Source: Pleomorphomonas sp. NRK KF1
GTDB lineage: Bacteria; Pseudomonadota; Alphaproteobacteria; Rhizobiales; Pleomorphomonadaceae
Direction of reading: 5' to 3'
DNA length: 64,000 nucleotides
Assembly (NCBI RefSeq): GCF_023721755.1
Contig: NZ_JAMDLH010000013.1
Coordinates: forward strand, 5,715-69,714
Both the position numbers and the translations under genes were made by a program. Below, piece after piece: positions 8,761-18,723 of this stretch; the stretch's first letter is position 1; each line of letters starts with the position of its first letter. Below the pieces are notes generated by a model that ran no database searches, was not told where the DNA came from, and saw only the letters and a program-made list of their open reading frames with translations.

Positions 8761-10101
8761 TTATACGCTACATCCCGACGAAATTCTTTTTCTCCGCCCC
8801 CCATTCCCAACTCGCTCATAAAAGAACCCGTGCTTCTCGATCTCCTCGGGGCGATAGATGTTCCTGAGGTCGACCAGCACCGGTGCCTTCATCACGCCCT
8901 TGAGGCGGGGGAAGTCGAGGGCGCGAAACTCGTTCCACTCGGTGACGATGCAGAGCGCATCGGCTCCCTCGGCCGCCTCGTAGGCACTGCCGACATAGGC
9001 GATGTTGTCGATCAGCTTCCTGGCATTGTCCATGCCCTCGGGATCGAAGCCGCGGACCTTGGCGCCGGCATCCTGCAGTGCCTGGATGATGGAGATCGCC
9101 GGGCTGTCGCGCATGTCGTCGGTCATCGGCTTGAAGGTGAGGCCGAGCACGGCAATCGTCTTGCCGCGCACCTCGCCGCCCACCGCCTGGACCACCTTCC
9201 TCGCCATGGCCCGCTTGCGCGTGTCGTTCACCGCCACGGTGGTCTCGATCAGGCGGATCGGGCTGTCATAGTCCTGGGCGGTCTTGACCAGCGCCAGCGT
9301 GTCCTTGGGGAAGCACGAACCACCGTAGCCGGGGCCGGCATGCAGGAACTTCGCCCCGATGCGGCCATCAAGGCCGATGCCGCGCGCCACCTGCTGCACG
9401 TCGGCGCCCACCTTCTCGCAGAGATCGGCGATCTCGTTGATGAAGGTGATCTTCATGGCGAGGAAGGCGTTGCCGGCATACTTGATCAGCTCGGAGGTGC
9501 GGCGCTTGGTGAACAGAAGCGGCGCCTGGTTGAGATAGAGCGGCCGGTAGACCTCGGTCATCACTTCCCTGGCCCGCTCGTCCTCGTAGCCGATGACGAT
9601 GCGGTCTGGCCGCTTGAAGTCGTCGATGGCGGCGCCCTCGCGCAGGAACTCCGGGTTGGAGACGACGGCGACGTCGGCCTCGGGGTTGGTCTCGCGGATG
9701 ATGCGCTCGACCTCGTCGCCGGTGCCGACCGGCACGGTCGATTTGGTGACCACCACGGTGAAGCCCTTGACCGCCGCGGCGATCTCGCGGGCTGCCGCGT
9801 AGACATAGCTGAGGTCGGCATGGCCATCCCCGCGCCTGGACGGCGTGCCGACGGCGATGAACACCACGTCGGCCTCGGCCACCGGGCCGGCAAGATCGGT
9901 GGTGAAGGTCAGACGCCCCGCCTTGACGTTGGCGGCGACCAGCGCATCCAGCCCCGGCTCGTAGATCGGGATCTCGCCACGCTCCAGCGCCTCGATCTTC
10001 TCCACCGCCTTGTCCATGCAGACCACGTCATGGCCGAAATCGGCAAAGCACGTTCCCGATACAAGGCCGACGTAGCCAGAACCAATCATCACGATCTTCA
10101 A
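8761..10101 (-). CDS. ugd: UDP-glucose 6-dehydrogenase
   Basis: 446 residues; oxidises UDP-glucose to UDP-glucuronate with two NAD+. The N-terminal Rossmann motif is GSGYVGLVSGTCFA. The central helical linker and catalytic cysteine are in GPGYGGSCFPKDT, and the C-terminal UDP-binding domain has GLTFKPMTDDMRDSP. The start is TTG at 10101, with GGAG 8 bases upstream; it gives the canonical N-terminus MKIVMIGSGYVG. It supplies glucuronate (or derived galacturonate) for the polysaccharide. Its GC content is high, matching the rfb genes and unlike the adjacent glycosyltransferases. Its 217-base leader contains an ops-like sequence. Confidence 0.95.
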   Translation of the reverse strand: MKIVMIGSGYVGLVSGTCFADFGHDVVCMDKAVEKIEALERGEIPIYEPGLDALVAANVKAGRLTFTTDLAGPVAEADVVFIAVGTPSRRGDGHADLSYVYAAAREIAAAVKGFTVVVTKSTVPVGTGDEVERIIRETNPEADVAVVSNPEFLREGAAIDDFKRPDRIVIGYEDERAREVMTEVYRPLYLNQAPLLFTKRRTSELIKYAGNAFLAMKITFINEIADLCEKVGADVQQVARGIGLDGRIGAKFLHAGPGYGGSCFPKDTLALVKTAQDYDSPIRLIETTVAVNDTRKRAMARKVVQAVGGEVRGKTIAVLGLTFKPMTDDMRDSPAISIIQALQDAGAKVRGFDPEGMDNARKLIDNIAYVGSAYEAAEGADALCIVTEWNEFRALDFPRLKGVMKAPVLVDLRNIYRPEEIEKHGFFYERVGNGGRRKRISSGCSV

Positions 10102-10189
10102 AATCGATACTCCAATCCGATGACTTCAAAACGTAGGCCGCGCCGCAAACAAGGCCAAATCTCGAAACATGCCGGCGGCCTTACCCAGA

Positions 10190-10204
10190 CAAAAGCTACC
10201 GCAC
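10190..10204 (-). promoter_or_regulatory. ops-like element in the ugd leader
   Basis: Read on the minus strand the sequence is GTGCGGTAGCTTTTG. It shares GCGGTAGC plus a further T (9 of 12 positions) with the enterobacterial ops element GGCGGTAGCGTG, where RfaH is loaded onto paused RNA polymerase. It is in the transcribed orientation, about 90 bases before the ugd start and just after the gene for a NusG/RfaH-like protein. A short hairpin, GTGAA/TTCAC with a 5-base loop (10210-10224), lies immediately upstream of it in the transcript. The final G of the enterobacterial site is not conserved. Confidence 0.5.
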
Positions 10205-10318
10205 TCCGGGTGAAATCGCTTCACGCGGACCAAATTCATTATCGCCACATACGAACAGCCGCAGGATCGCTCTCCCACGCCTCGAACGGAGGCTATCAAC
10301 GCAACAGCTAGCAGCCGG

Positions 10319-10882
10319 TCAGGCCACCTTCAGGACCATGTCGCGAGAGACACCCGCGCGCACCTGGCCACTCATCAAACTCATCAACAACACCAATCGG
10401 CCACCGCCATCGAGCCGTTCGATCACCCCGAGCTCGTCGGCGAATGGCCCCGCCCTGAGGCGCACTATCGTTCCAGGCTGCAACGGATCGATGAACTCGA
10501 GAATACCCTCGCCGTTGGTGGAGGCGACCAGGGTTTCCACGACGCCCGGCTTGATCGGCAAGGGAGAGGCGCCGTTGGCCACCAGGGACCGGACGCCCAG
10601 CGTTCCGTTGATGGAGCGCCAGCGCGCCCGCGTCGGATCCATCCGGACGAAGACATAGCCACGAAAAACAGGCGCCGTCGTCGCAATCGTCTTGCGCGCG
10701 TGGCGGCGCACCACCTTTTCAAGGGGAGAGAATGTGTGGAAGCCCTGGCGGCGAAGGTTGTCGACGGCGACCCCCTCTCGCTGCGGCTGGGTCATGGCGG
10801 CGAACCAACGCTCGCCCTCCAATGGTCGATCCGAAGCAGACCCCGATATGTCAGCAGCCTCTTGGGACAACGAACTTTCCAT
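10319..10882 (-). CDS. NusG-paralogue transcription antiterminator (RfaH/UpxY-like)
   Basis: About 187 residues. The NusG N-terminal domain spans roughly residues 20-120 (RWFAAMTQPQREGVAVDNL, then FRGYVFVRMD), and a KOW-type domain occupies the last 50 (PGTIVRLRAGPFADELGVIE). Core NusG genes normally sit beside secE and rplK; a stand-alone paralogue inside a polysaccharide cluster points to an operon-specific antiterminator that suppresses pausing and Rho termination in long surface-polysaccharide operons. The ATG at 10882 is chosen because it follows an AAGGGG stretch and gives a normal N-terminus; an upstream start would add 39 unlike residues. It is on the same strand as, and directly upstream of, ugd. 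Confidence 0.88.
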   Translation of the reverse strand: MESSLSQEAADISGSASDRPLEGERWFAAMTQPQREGVAVDNLRRQGFHTFSPLEKVVRRHARKTIATTAPVFRGYVFVRMDPTRARWRSINGTLGVRSLVANGASPLPIKPGVVETLVASTNGEGILEFIDPLQPGTIVRLRAGPFADELGVIERLDGGGRLVLLMSLMSGQVRAGVSRDMVLKVA

Positions 10883-11258
10883 AAGGCCCCTTTTTGCGAT
10901 TACCGCACACCCCTTGATCCCAAATGAAACTCCTGCGGAGTCATTGCGATCACCAAATAACTTAAAGCAATTATCGCGCCACTTTTCGCGAAAGCACAAA
11001 TGCCGACGTCAGAGTCACAAACCAATCAGTCATCGTTCAGGCTGGCGCAGGCACGATGCAACACCAAACTCAACTTTGGATCGCCGCAATAAATCCCCGA
11101 ACTTACTGCGCCAATTCTGAAACATAAAAGCCATGGTCCTATACGGAACCATTCAAGCCGAGCCCGTCTAAGACTAATAGCTAATGGTACTTTCAATTAC
11201 GGCACAGTGTCAACCACATCCAGCCAAACTGTCTTCCGTGAAGCAAACCGGTCACGGT
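10883..11258. other. 376-base leader region upstream of the NusG paralogue
   Basis: No gene is seen. It lies between the end of rfbA and the antiterminator start and is AT-richer than rfbA. It holds a TTTCGCGAAA palindrome (10984-10993) and a possible promoter at 11184-11213. Its length suggests that the antiterminator and downstream genes have their own promoter and a long untranslated leader. Confidence 0.5.
11184..11213 (-). promoter_or_regulatory. Possible sigma-70 promoter for the antiterminator gene
   Basis: On the minus strand, a perfect TTGACA (11213-11208) is followed, after 18 bases, by TACCAT (11189-11184). The -10 is weak. If used, the leader to the antiterminator start would be close to 300 bases. 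Confidence 0.3.
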
Positions 11259-12134
<876 letters not shown>

Positions 12135-12194
12135 CAAACGAACTCCTTCAAAATATCCGTCTCAAATCGAGTGGTGCCAAAAAGGCTGCGAGCG

Positions 12195-13085
12195 TCAGCC
12201 GGCGAGGAGCCGCCGGACGACCAGCTCCGTCGAGCCCTGCCAGTCCGGCAAGCGCACGCCGTGCAGCCACTCCAGCTTGCCGCAATCGAGCCGCGAGTTG
12301 CCCGGCCTCTTTGCCGGCGTCGGATAGGCGCTGGTGGGGATCGGATCGATCGTCACGGGCTTGCCGCCGAGCGTGGCCGACAGGCGGAAGATCTCCGCCG
12401 CAAAGCCCGCCCAGCTCGTCTCACCGCGACCCGTCATGTGGAAGGTGCCACGGAGTGCCGGATCGTTTGATGCGATGAGGTTGTCGGCCACCTTGAGCAG
12501 GCCGTCGGCGATGTCGAGGGCGGAGGTGGGGTTGCCGACTTGATCGGCGACGACGGCGACGCTGTCGCGCGTCTCGCCGAGGCGCAGCATGGTCTTGACG
12601 AAGTTCTTGCCGAAGGGGGAGTAGACCCAGGCCGTCCGGAGAACGGCGTGGTTGGGCGTGGCAGCGGCCAGCGCCAGCTCGCCGGCCAGCTTGGTGCGGC
12701 CGTAGGCGCTGAGCGGCCCCGTCGGATCCGTCTCGACATAAGGAGAGGGCTTGTCGCCTGAGAACACGTAGTCGGTGGAGAGATGCACCACGGGCACGCC
12801 GAGACGGGCCGCCGCCGTGCCGATCTCGCCCACCGCCGTGCCGTTCACAGCCAGCGCCGTCGCCTCGTCGCCCTCCGCCGCATCGACCGCCGTATAGGCG
12901 GCGACCGACAGGATGACGTCGGGCCTGAGCGCCTCGATCGCCGGGACGATCTTGTCGGTGGCGGTGAGGTCAAGCTCGGGCAGGCCGATCAGCGTGAGCT
13001 CGATGTCGTGGCGCCCGGCCGCCGCCTCGACGAGCGAGCCGACCACCTGCCCTTCGGTGCCGGTCACCAGGATGCGGCGGGTCAT
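12195..13085 (-). CDS. rfbD: dTDP-4-dehydrorhamnose reductase
   Basis: 296 residues of the short-chain dehydrogenase/reductase superfamily. The NADPH-binding loop is [12 protein letters not shown], and the catalytic pair is within [10 protein letters not shown] and the YGRTKLAGE segment (Y-x3-K). It performs the final reduction to dTDP-L-rhamnose. Its start overlaps the rfbB stop by 4 bases (ATGA), indicating translational coupling. Confidence 0.95.
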   Translation of the reverse strand: MTRRILVTGTEGQVVGSLVEAAAGRHDIELTLIGLPELDLTATDKIVPAIEALRPDVILSVAAYTAVDAAEGDEATALAVNGTAVGEIGTAAARLGVPVVHLSTDYVFSGDKPSPYVETDPTGPLSAYGRTKLAGELALAAATPNHAVLRTAWVYSPFGKNFVKTMLRLGETRDSVAVVADQVGNPTSALDIADGLLKVADNLIASNDPALRGTFHMTGRGETSWAGFAAEIFRLSATLGGKPVTIDPIPTSAYPTPAKRPGNSRLDCGKLEWLHGVRLPDWQGSTELVVRRLLAG

Positions 13086-14146
13086 GCCTTCACCTCTTCC
13101 GGCTTCAGCAGACCCAGGCGGCTGCCGTCATAGCCCTTGCGCAGCGGCGCCCACCACCAGTCGTTCGCGAGGTACCACTCAACCGTCTTGTCGATGCCGC
13201 TGTCGAAGGTCTCCTCAGCCTTCCAGCCAAGTTCGGTCTCCAGCTTCGTGGCGTCGATGGCGTAGCGGGCGTCGTGGCCGGGGCGATCGGCAACGTAGGT
13301 GATCAGGCGATCGTGCGGCCCGCCGGCCGGATGGTACTTGTCCATCAGGGCGCAGATCCGCTGGACGACGTCGAGGTTCCTGCGCTCGTTGCGGCCGCCG
13401 ACGTTGTAGGTCTCGCCGGGGCGGCCACGCTCGGCGATCAGATCGAGGGCACGGGCATGATCCTCGACGTAGAGCCAGTCGCGAATATTGGCGCCGGTGC
13501 CGTAGACCGGCAGCGGCTTGCCCTCCAGCGCGTTGAGGATCATCAGCGGGATCAGCTTCTCGGGGAAGTGATAGGGGCCGTAGTTGTTGGAGCAGTTGGA
13601 GACCACCACCGGCAGCCCGTAGGTGCGCTGCCAGGCCTTGGCGAGGTGATCCGACGACGCCTTCGAGGCCGAATAGGGCGAAGAGGGATCGTAAGGCGTC
13701 TCCTCGGTGAACAGCCCCTGCGCCCCGAGCGAGCCGTAGACCTCGTCGGTCGACACGTGCAGGAAGCGGAAGGCGGCCTTGTCCTCGGCCGACAGACCTG
13801 TCCAGTAATGGCGTGCCGCCTCCAGCATGGTGAAGGTGCCGATGACATTGGTCTCGACGAAGTCGCGAGCGCCGGTGATCGAGCGATCGACATGGCTCTC
13901 GGCGGCGAGATGCATCACCCTATCGGGCCGGAAGCTGTCATAGGCTTCAGTGATCGCTTGCCGGTCGCAGATATCGGCCTTGAGGAAACGGTGGTTCGGG
14001 TGGTTGTCAACGGCGCGCAGCGAGGTGAGCGTGCCGGCATAGGTGAGCTTGTCGACGGTGAGCACCTCATAGCCCCTGACGAGCACGAGATGGCGGACGA
14101 CCGCCGATCCGATGAAGCCGGCGCCGCCGGTGACGAGAACGCGCAT
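13082..14146 (-). CDS. rfbB: dTDP-glucose 4,6-dehydratase
   Basis: 354 residues. The extended-SDR Rossmann motif is [16 protein letters not shown]. The active-site segments are [10 protein letters not shown] and [11 protein letters not shown] (Y-x3-K), followed by [14 protein letters not shown], typical of RmlB. It converts dTDP-glucose to the 4-keto-6-deoxy intermediate. An AAGGTGG ribosome binding site precedes the ATG. It sits between rfbC and rfbD in one operon. Confidence 0.96.
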   Translation of the reverse strand: MRVLVTGGAGFIGSAVVRHLVLVRGYEVLTVDKLTYAGTLTSLRAVDNHPNHRFLKADICDRQAITEAYDSFRPDRVMHLAAESHVDRSITGARDFVETNVIGTFTMLEAARHYWTGLSAEDKAAFRFLHVSTDEVYGSLGAQGLFTEETPYDPSSPYSASKASSDHLAKAWQRTYGLPVVVSNCSNNYGPYHFPEKLIPLMILNALEGKPLPVYGTGANIRDWLYVEDHARALDLIAERGRPGETYNVGGRNERRNLDVVQRICALMDKYHPAGGPHDRLITYVADRPGHDARYAIDATKLETELGWKAEETFDSGIDKTVEWYLANDWWWAPLRKGYDGSRLGLLKPEEVKA

Positions 14147-14197
14147 GAAACCACCTTGCGTCGGAGAATGACAAAAAGGAATTGGCCGGAGGAAGGC

Positions 14198-14761
14198 TCA
14201 GCCGGCGTAGATGAAATCGGCATCGAGTTCTGAAAGAAGCGGCTGCACACGGTCCTTGGCCGACAGGATTGCCTTATCCTCGGCCACCGGCCAGTCGATG
14301 GCGAGCGCCGGATCGTTCCAGCGCAGGCCGCGATCATGCTCGGGGCTGTAATAGTCGGTCACCTTGTAGGCGATGACGGTGTTGGGTTCGAGCGTGCAGA
14401 AGCCGTGCGCGAAGCCCGGCGGCACCCAGAGCTGCTGGCCGTTGTCGGCGGAGAGCTCGACCTTCACGTGCTGGCCATAGGTCGGCGATCCCCGGCGGAT
14501 GTCGACGGCCACGTCGAGGATTGAGCCGACGAGGCAGCGGACCAGCTTGCCCTGCGCCCGTGGGTTCAGCTGGAAATGCAGGCCGCGCACCGTGCCGACC
14601 TCGGCCGACATCGACTGGTTGTCCTGAACGAAATGAACAGGACCGACAGCTGCCGAGAACAGGTCCTCGCGAAACGTCTCGACGAAATAACCGCGACTGT
14701 CACCGTGGCGATGGGGAACAACAACAAACAGGCCGTCTATGGCGGAACGTTCGAACTGCAT
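14198..14761 (-). CDS. rfbC: dTDP-4-dehydrorhamnose 3,5-epimerase
   Basis: 187 residues with the RmlC cupin fold: HGDSRGYFVETF, then QDNQSMSAEVGTVRGLHFQ, containing the catalytic-histidine region GLHFQ, and WVPPGFAHGFCTLE. It epimerises C3 and C5 of the 4-keto sugar. The ATG at 14761 gives the usual N-terminus MQFERSAIDGL; an upstream ATG at 14800 would add 13 unrelated residues. It is the first gene of the polysaccharide run in this window. Confidence 0.94.
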   Translation of the reverse strand: MQFERSAIDGLFVVVPHRHGDSRGYFVETFREDLFSAAVGPVHFVQDNQSMSAEVGTVRGLHFQLNPRAQGKLVRCLVGSILDVAVDIRRGSPTYGQHVKVELSADNGQQLWVPPGFAHGFCTLEPNTVIAYKVTDYYSPEHDRGLRWNDPALAIDWPVAEDKAILSAKDRVQPLLSELDADFIYAG

Positions 14762-14837
14762 CTTTGCTTCTGGGCTAGAGCCATTGTTGCGACAATGCAT
14801 CTACTCAGCAGCGAAGGTCGTCAACGAATTTCGGCGA

Positions 14838-14896
14838 AAAGGCGGGTTATGGAAACGGAGGACTGCTCGCCGTATTCTCCTTGAAAACCCGCCTTT
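14838..14896. repeat. Long inverted repeat upstream of rfbC
   Basis: AAAGGCGGGTT (14838-14848) and AACCCGCCTTT (14886-14896) are perfect 11-base complements, 37 bases apart. The loop contains a small ACGG/CCGT stem. The repeat lies between the end of the thu-like operon and rfbC. It could end the upstream operon or act as a control site for the rfb genes. Confidence 0.5.
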
Positions 14897-14977
14897 CCCT
14901 GGCCGCCGAGATGCCTGCTGCCTGAAACCATCGGTTCCCGGAAAGAACACCAGGTCACCGATGCGACGGCCGGTCGA

Positions 14978-15724
14978 TCACCCTTTCGCTCTTGGCCTCG
15001 GGTGCAGCGGTTCGGCGCGGTGCCAGTTTTCGAGGATGCGGCCGTCGGTGTGGGTCTGTTTCACCCAGCGAATGCCGTTGGAAATGACCTTGTGAACCAT
15101 CGGATCGTGGTAGATCGGGAAGGTCTCGTGGCCGGGACTGAAATAGAAAATGCGGCCACGACCGCGCTGGAAGGTACAGCCGGATCGGAACACTTCGCCG
15201 CCGGAATACCAGGACATGAAGACGATCTCGTCCGGCTGGGGAATGTCGAAGGGCTCGCCATACATCTCTGAGGCCGCCACCTCGAAATAGGGCGGCAGGC
15301 CCTCGGCGATCGGATGTGACGGATTGACGACCCAGACGCGTTCGAGGTCGCCTTCCGGCATCTCGCGCCAAGAGAGATTGCAGTTGGTGCCCATCAGCCG
15401 CTTGAACAGCTTGGAATGATGGCCCGAGTGCAACACCACGAGGCCCATGCCCCTGAGCACGCGCTGCTGCACGCGGTCGATCAGGCCGTCGCTGACGTCG
15501 TCATGGGCCATGTGCCCCCACCAGAGCAGAACGTCGGTATCCTCAAGAAGGCTCTGCGGCAGTCCTTCGTCGGGATCGTCGAGCGTGCCGCGACGGATCT
15601 CGAAATCGGCCTGGGCAATGCCCTTGGCGATCGCGCCGTCGATGCGGTCGGGATAGATGTCGCTCACCGCCTTGTGGACCTGTTCGTGACGGCCCTCGTT
15701 CCAGATGGTTACCTTGATGGACAT
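14978..15724 (-). CDS. ThuA-domain protein (trehalose-utilisation type)
   Basis: 248 residues of the ThuA/glutamine-amidotransferase-like fold: VTIWNEGRHEQ at the N-terminus, LLWWGHMAHDDVSDGLI, then VLHSGHHSKLFKRLMG and YFSPGHETFPIYHDP. In rhizobia, ThuA works with the Gfo/Idh-type protein ThuB in forming or using 3-keto derivatives of imported disaccharides. Here it is the last gene of an ABC operon ordered binding protein-permease-permease-ATPase-ThuA, as in thuEFGKA. The ThuB-like gene is divergent instead of downstream. AGAGGA precedes the ATG. The substrate may not be trehalose, because the locus also carries an alpha-mannosidase. Confidence 0.85.
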   Translation of the reverse strand: MSIKVTIWNEGRHEQVHKAVSDIYPDRIDGAIAKGIAQADFEIRRGTLDDPDEGLPQSLLEDTDVLLWWGHMAHDDVSDGLIDRVQQRVLRGMGLVVLHSGHHSKLFKRLMGTNCNLSWREMPEGDLERVWVVNPSHPIAEGLPPYFEVAASEMYGEPFDIPQPDEIVFMSWYSGGEVFRSGCTFQRGRGRIFYFSPGHETFPIYHDPMVHKVISNGIRWVKQTHTDGRILENWHRAEPLHPRPRAKG

Positions 15725-15739
15725 GCGTTCCTCTTCGGA

Positions 15740-16825
<1,086 letters not shown>

Positions 16826-16847
16826 TGGCTCGAACTCTTGTTTGGTC

Positions 16848-17759
16848 TCACCCCTTCACGCCACCCGAGAAGGTCTGGACGAGGAAGCGGCGCGCGAAGC
16901 CGAAGGCGACGACGGCTGGAACCAGGTAGATGAAGGCAAGGGCCGTCAGCAGGCCATAGTCGATCTCGTTGATGCGCAGGAAGGCGCGGAAGAGACCGAG
17001 CGGCAGCGTCTGCAGTTCCGGCGACGACAGCAGGATGAGCGGCAACAGGAAATCGCCCCAGGCCGACATGAAGGCGAACAGGCCGGAGGCGGCGAGGCCC
17101 GGCAGGGCCAGCGGTACCAGCACCCTGCGAATGCGCTGGATCATGGTGGCGCCGTCCATCAGGGCGGCTTCCTCGTAATCGCGCGGCAGACCGTCGAAGA
17201 AGGTCTTCATGATCCACAGCGACAGCGGCAGCTGCATGGTGGCGAGCACCAGGATCAGGCCGAGATAGCCGTCGATGAAACCGGTCCAGCGCATGATGTC
17301 GCGCGTGGCGCTGCCGAAGATGGGGCGCAGCAGGGCGCTTTCGGCGTTATTCAGCGTCAGCAGGAACTTGTAGAGCGGCACGATCAGCGCCGTCGACGGC
17401 AGCACGCGGATGAGCAGGATGGCGTAGAGGAAGGGCAGTTTCCACCAGGCGCGGGTTCGCGACAACGCATAGCCGCCGAGCCCTGAAAGGACCATCACGA
17501 GAAGCGTAGCGGAGCCCACGACGAACAGCGAGTTGAACAGCCACTTGGCGCCATCTTCCTTGGCGAAGACGCGCAGGTAGTTGGCGAAGGTCCAGGTTTC
17601 CGGCCAGCGCAGGAACAGCTGGGCGTTGCCGTCGAAGGAGGCAATCAACAGCCAGAAAAACGGAACGGCGCAGAAGATGGAGATCAGCGACAGCGTCGCA
17701 TAGGCCATCAGGTCGCCGCGAAGGCGGTTGGCGGATTCGCCGGGGGGAGCCACGGACAT
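16848..17759 (-). CDS. Sugar ABC transporter permease (MalG/ThuG type)
   Basis: 303 residues, six predicted membrane spans, with the binding-protein-dependent permease EAA loop EEAALMDGATMIQRIRRVLV near residue 205, which contacts the ATPase. Only 1 base separates its start from the stop of the MalF-type gene, so the two are co-translated. It forms half of the translocation channel. Confidence 0.94.
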   Translation of the reverse strand: MSVAPPGESANRLRGDLMAYATLSLISIFCAVPFFWLLIASFDGNAQLFLRWPETWTFANYLRVFAKEDGAKWLFNSLFVVGSATLLVMVLSGLGGYALSRTRAWWKLPFLYAILLIRVLPSTALIVPLYKFLLTLNNAESALLRPIFGSATRDIMRWTGFIDGYLGLILVLATMQLPLSLWIMKTFFDGLPRDYEEAALMDGATMIQRIRRVLVPLALPGLAASGLFAFMSAWGDFLLPLILLSSPELQTLPLGLFRAFLRINEIDYGLLTALAFIYLVPAVVAFGFARRFLVQTFSGGVKG

Positions 17760-17760
17760 G

Positions 17761-18648
17761 TCAGATCTCCACCTTGGCGGCGCGAACGTAGGCGATGCCG
17801 AGCATCAGCGACACCAGCAGGGCGATCACCGCCACCGCCGCGCCATAGCCGAGTTGGTAGGCCGTGAACGACTGGTTGTAGATGTAGATGCTGATGAGTT
17901 CGGTGGCGCCGCCGGGGCCGCCACGGGTCAACGCATAGACGAGGCCGAACACGGCGATCGTCGAGACTGTCGAGATCAGCATGTAAAGAAGAATGGTCGG
18001 CATCATCAGTGGCACGGTGATGCGGCGGAACATTTGCGATGGCGTGGCACCATCCATCCGGGCCGCCTCGTAGATCTCCTGCGGAACGGTGCTGAGACCG
18101 GCGGTGAGCAGGATCATCGCCGTGGCGATGCCGCGCCAAGTGTTGACCACGATGATCATGGTCAGCGGGAACACCTGCAGCCAATCGGCGGTCGGCAGGC
18201 CGAAGAAGGAAACGACGCGGCTAAGCGTGGCATGATCGCCTCCGGCCAGCATCGATATCCACATGAAGCCGGCCACGACTTCCGGCGCCGCGTTGGGCAA
18301 CAGGATGATCGATGAGAACAAGGTGCGGAAGACGAGGCGACGGCGCAAAGCCAGGGCCGAAACGAGGCCGAGAACGAACTGGCCGATGATCGCCGACCCC
18401 AGCACGAAGACGAAGGTGACGAACAGGGCGTTCCAGAACTTGGCGTCGTTGAAGAGGCGCGCGTAATTGCGCGTGCCGACGAAGCGCGGCGCACGGGCGG
18501 CGGCGCCAGTCAAAGCTTCGTTGGTGAACGACAGATAGACCGAATAGATGGCCGGATAGATGACGAAGGCGAAAAGCAGCAGCAGCGACGGCAGAAGCAC
18601 GATCATCAGCTGCCGTTCGGCGCGCCGTTCCTGGAGCGTTTTGGCCAT
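17761..18648 (-). CDS. Sugar ABC transporter permease (MalF/ThuF type)
   Basis: About 295 residues, six predicted spans, and the EAA loop YEAARMDGATPSQMFRRITV. The ATG at 18648 is chosen over an in-frame GTG at 18657, which would add only 3 residues. It is preceded by a hairpin that separates it from the binding-protein gene. It pairs with the MalG-type permease. Confidence 0.93.
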   Translation of the reverse strand: MAKTLQERRAERQLMIVLLPSLLLLFAFVIYPAIYSVYLSFTNEALTGAAARAPRFVGTRNYARLFNDAKFWNALFVTFVFVLGSAIIGQFVLGLVSALALRRRLVFRTLFSSIILLPNAAPEVVAGFMWISMLAGGDHATLSRVVSFFGLPTADWLQVFPLTMIIVVNTWRGIATAMILLTAGLSTVPQEIYEAARMDGATPSQMFRRITVPLMMPTILLYMLISTVSTIAVFGLVYALTRGGPGGATELISIYIYNQSFTAYQLGYGAAVAVIALLVSLMLGIAYVRAAKVEI

Positions 18649-18679
18649 GGGTCTCACTTGGCTGTTCGAAAGACCGGGG

Positions 18680-18702
18680 GACGCGAGGCGAGGCCCCGCG
18701 TC
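18680..18702 (-). repeat. Hairpin between binding-protein and permease genes
   Basis: GACGCG (18680-18685) pairs with CGCGTC (18697-18702), and an inner GGC/GCC stem sits around a 3-base loop with one mismatch. It is the expected position for an mRNA-stabilising or attenuating stem after a highly expressed binding-protein gene. Confidence 0.55.
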
Positions 18703-18723
18703 TCCTTGTTCGATGAGTGAGGT

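Noticed and set aside
8830-10311. Long open frame (493 codons) on the plus strand opposite ugd
   Set aside because: It is a GC-driven shadow of ugd: composition is dominated by H, G, D, L and A, with no domain, and the minus-strand frame is a textbook Ugd.
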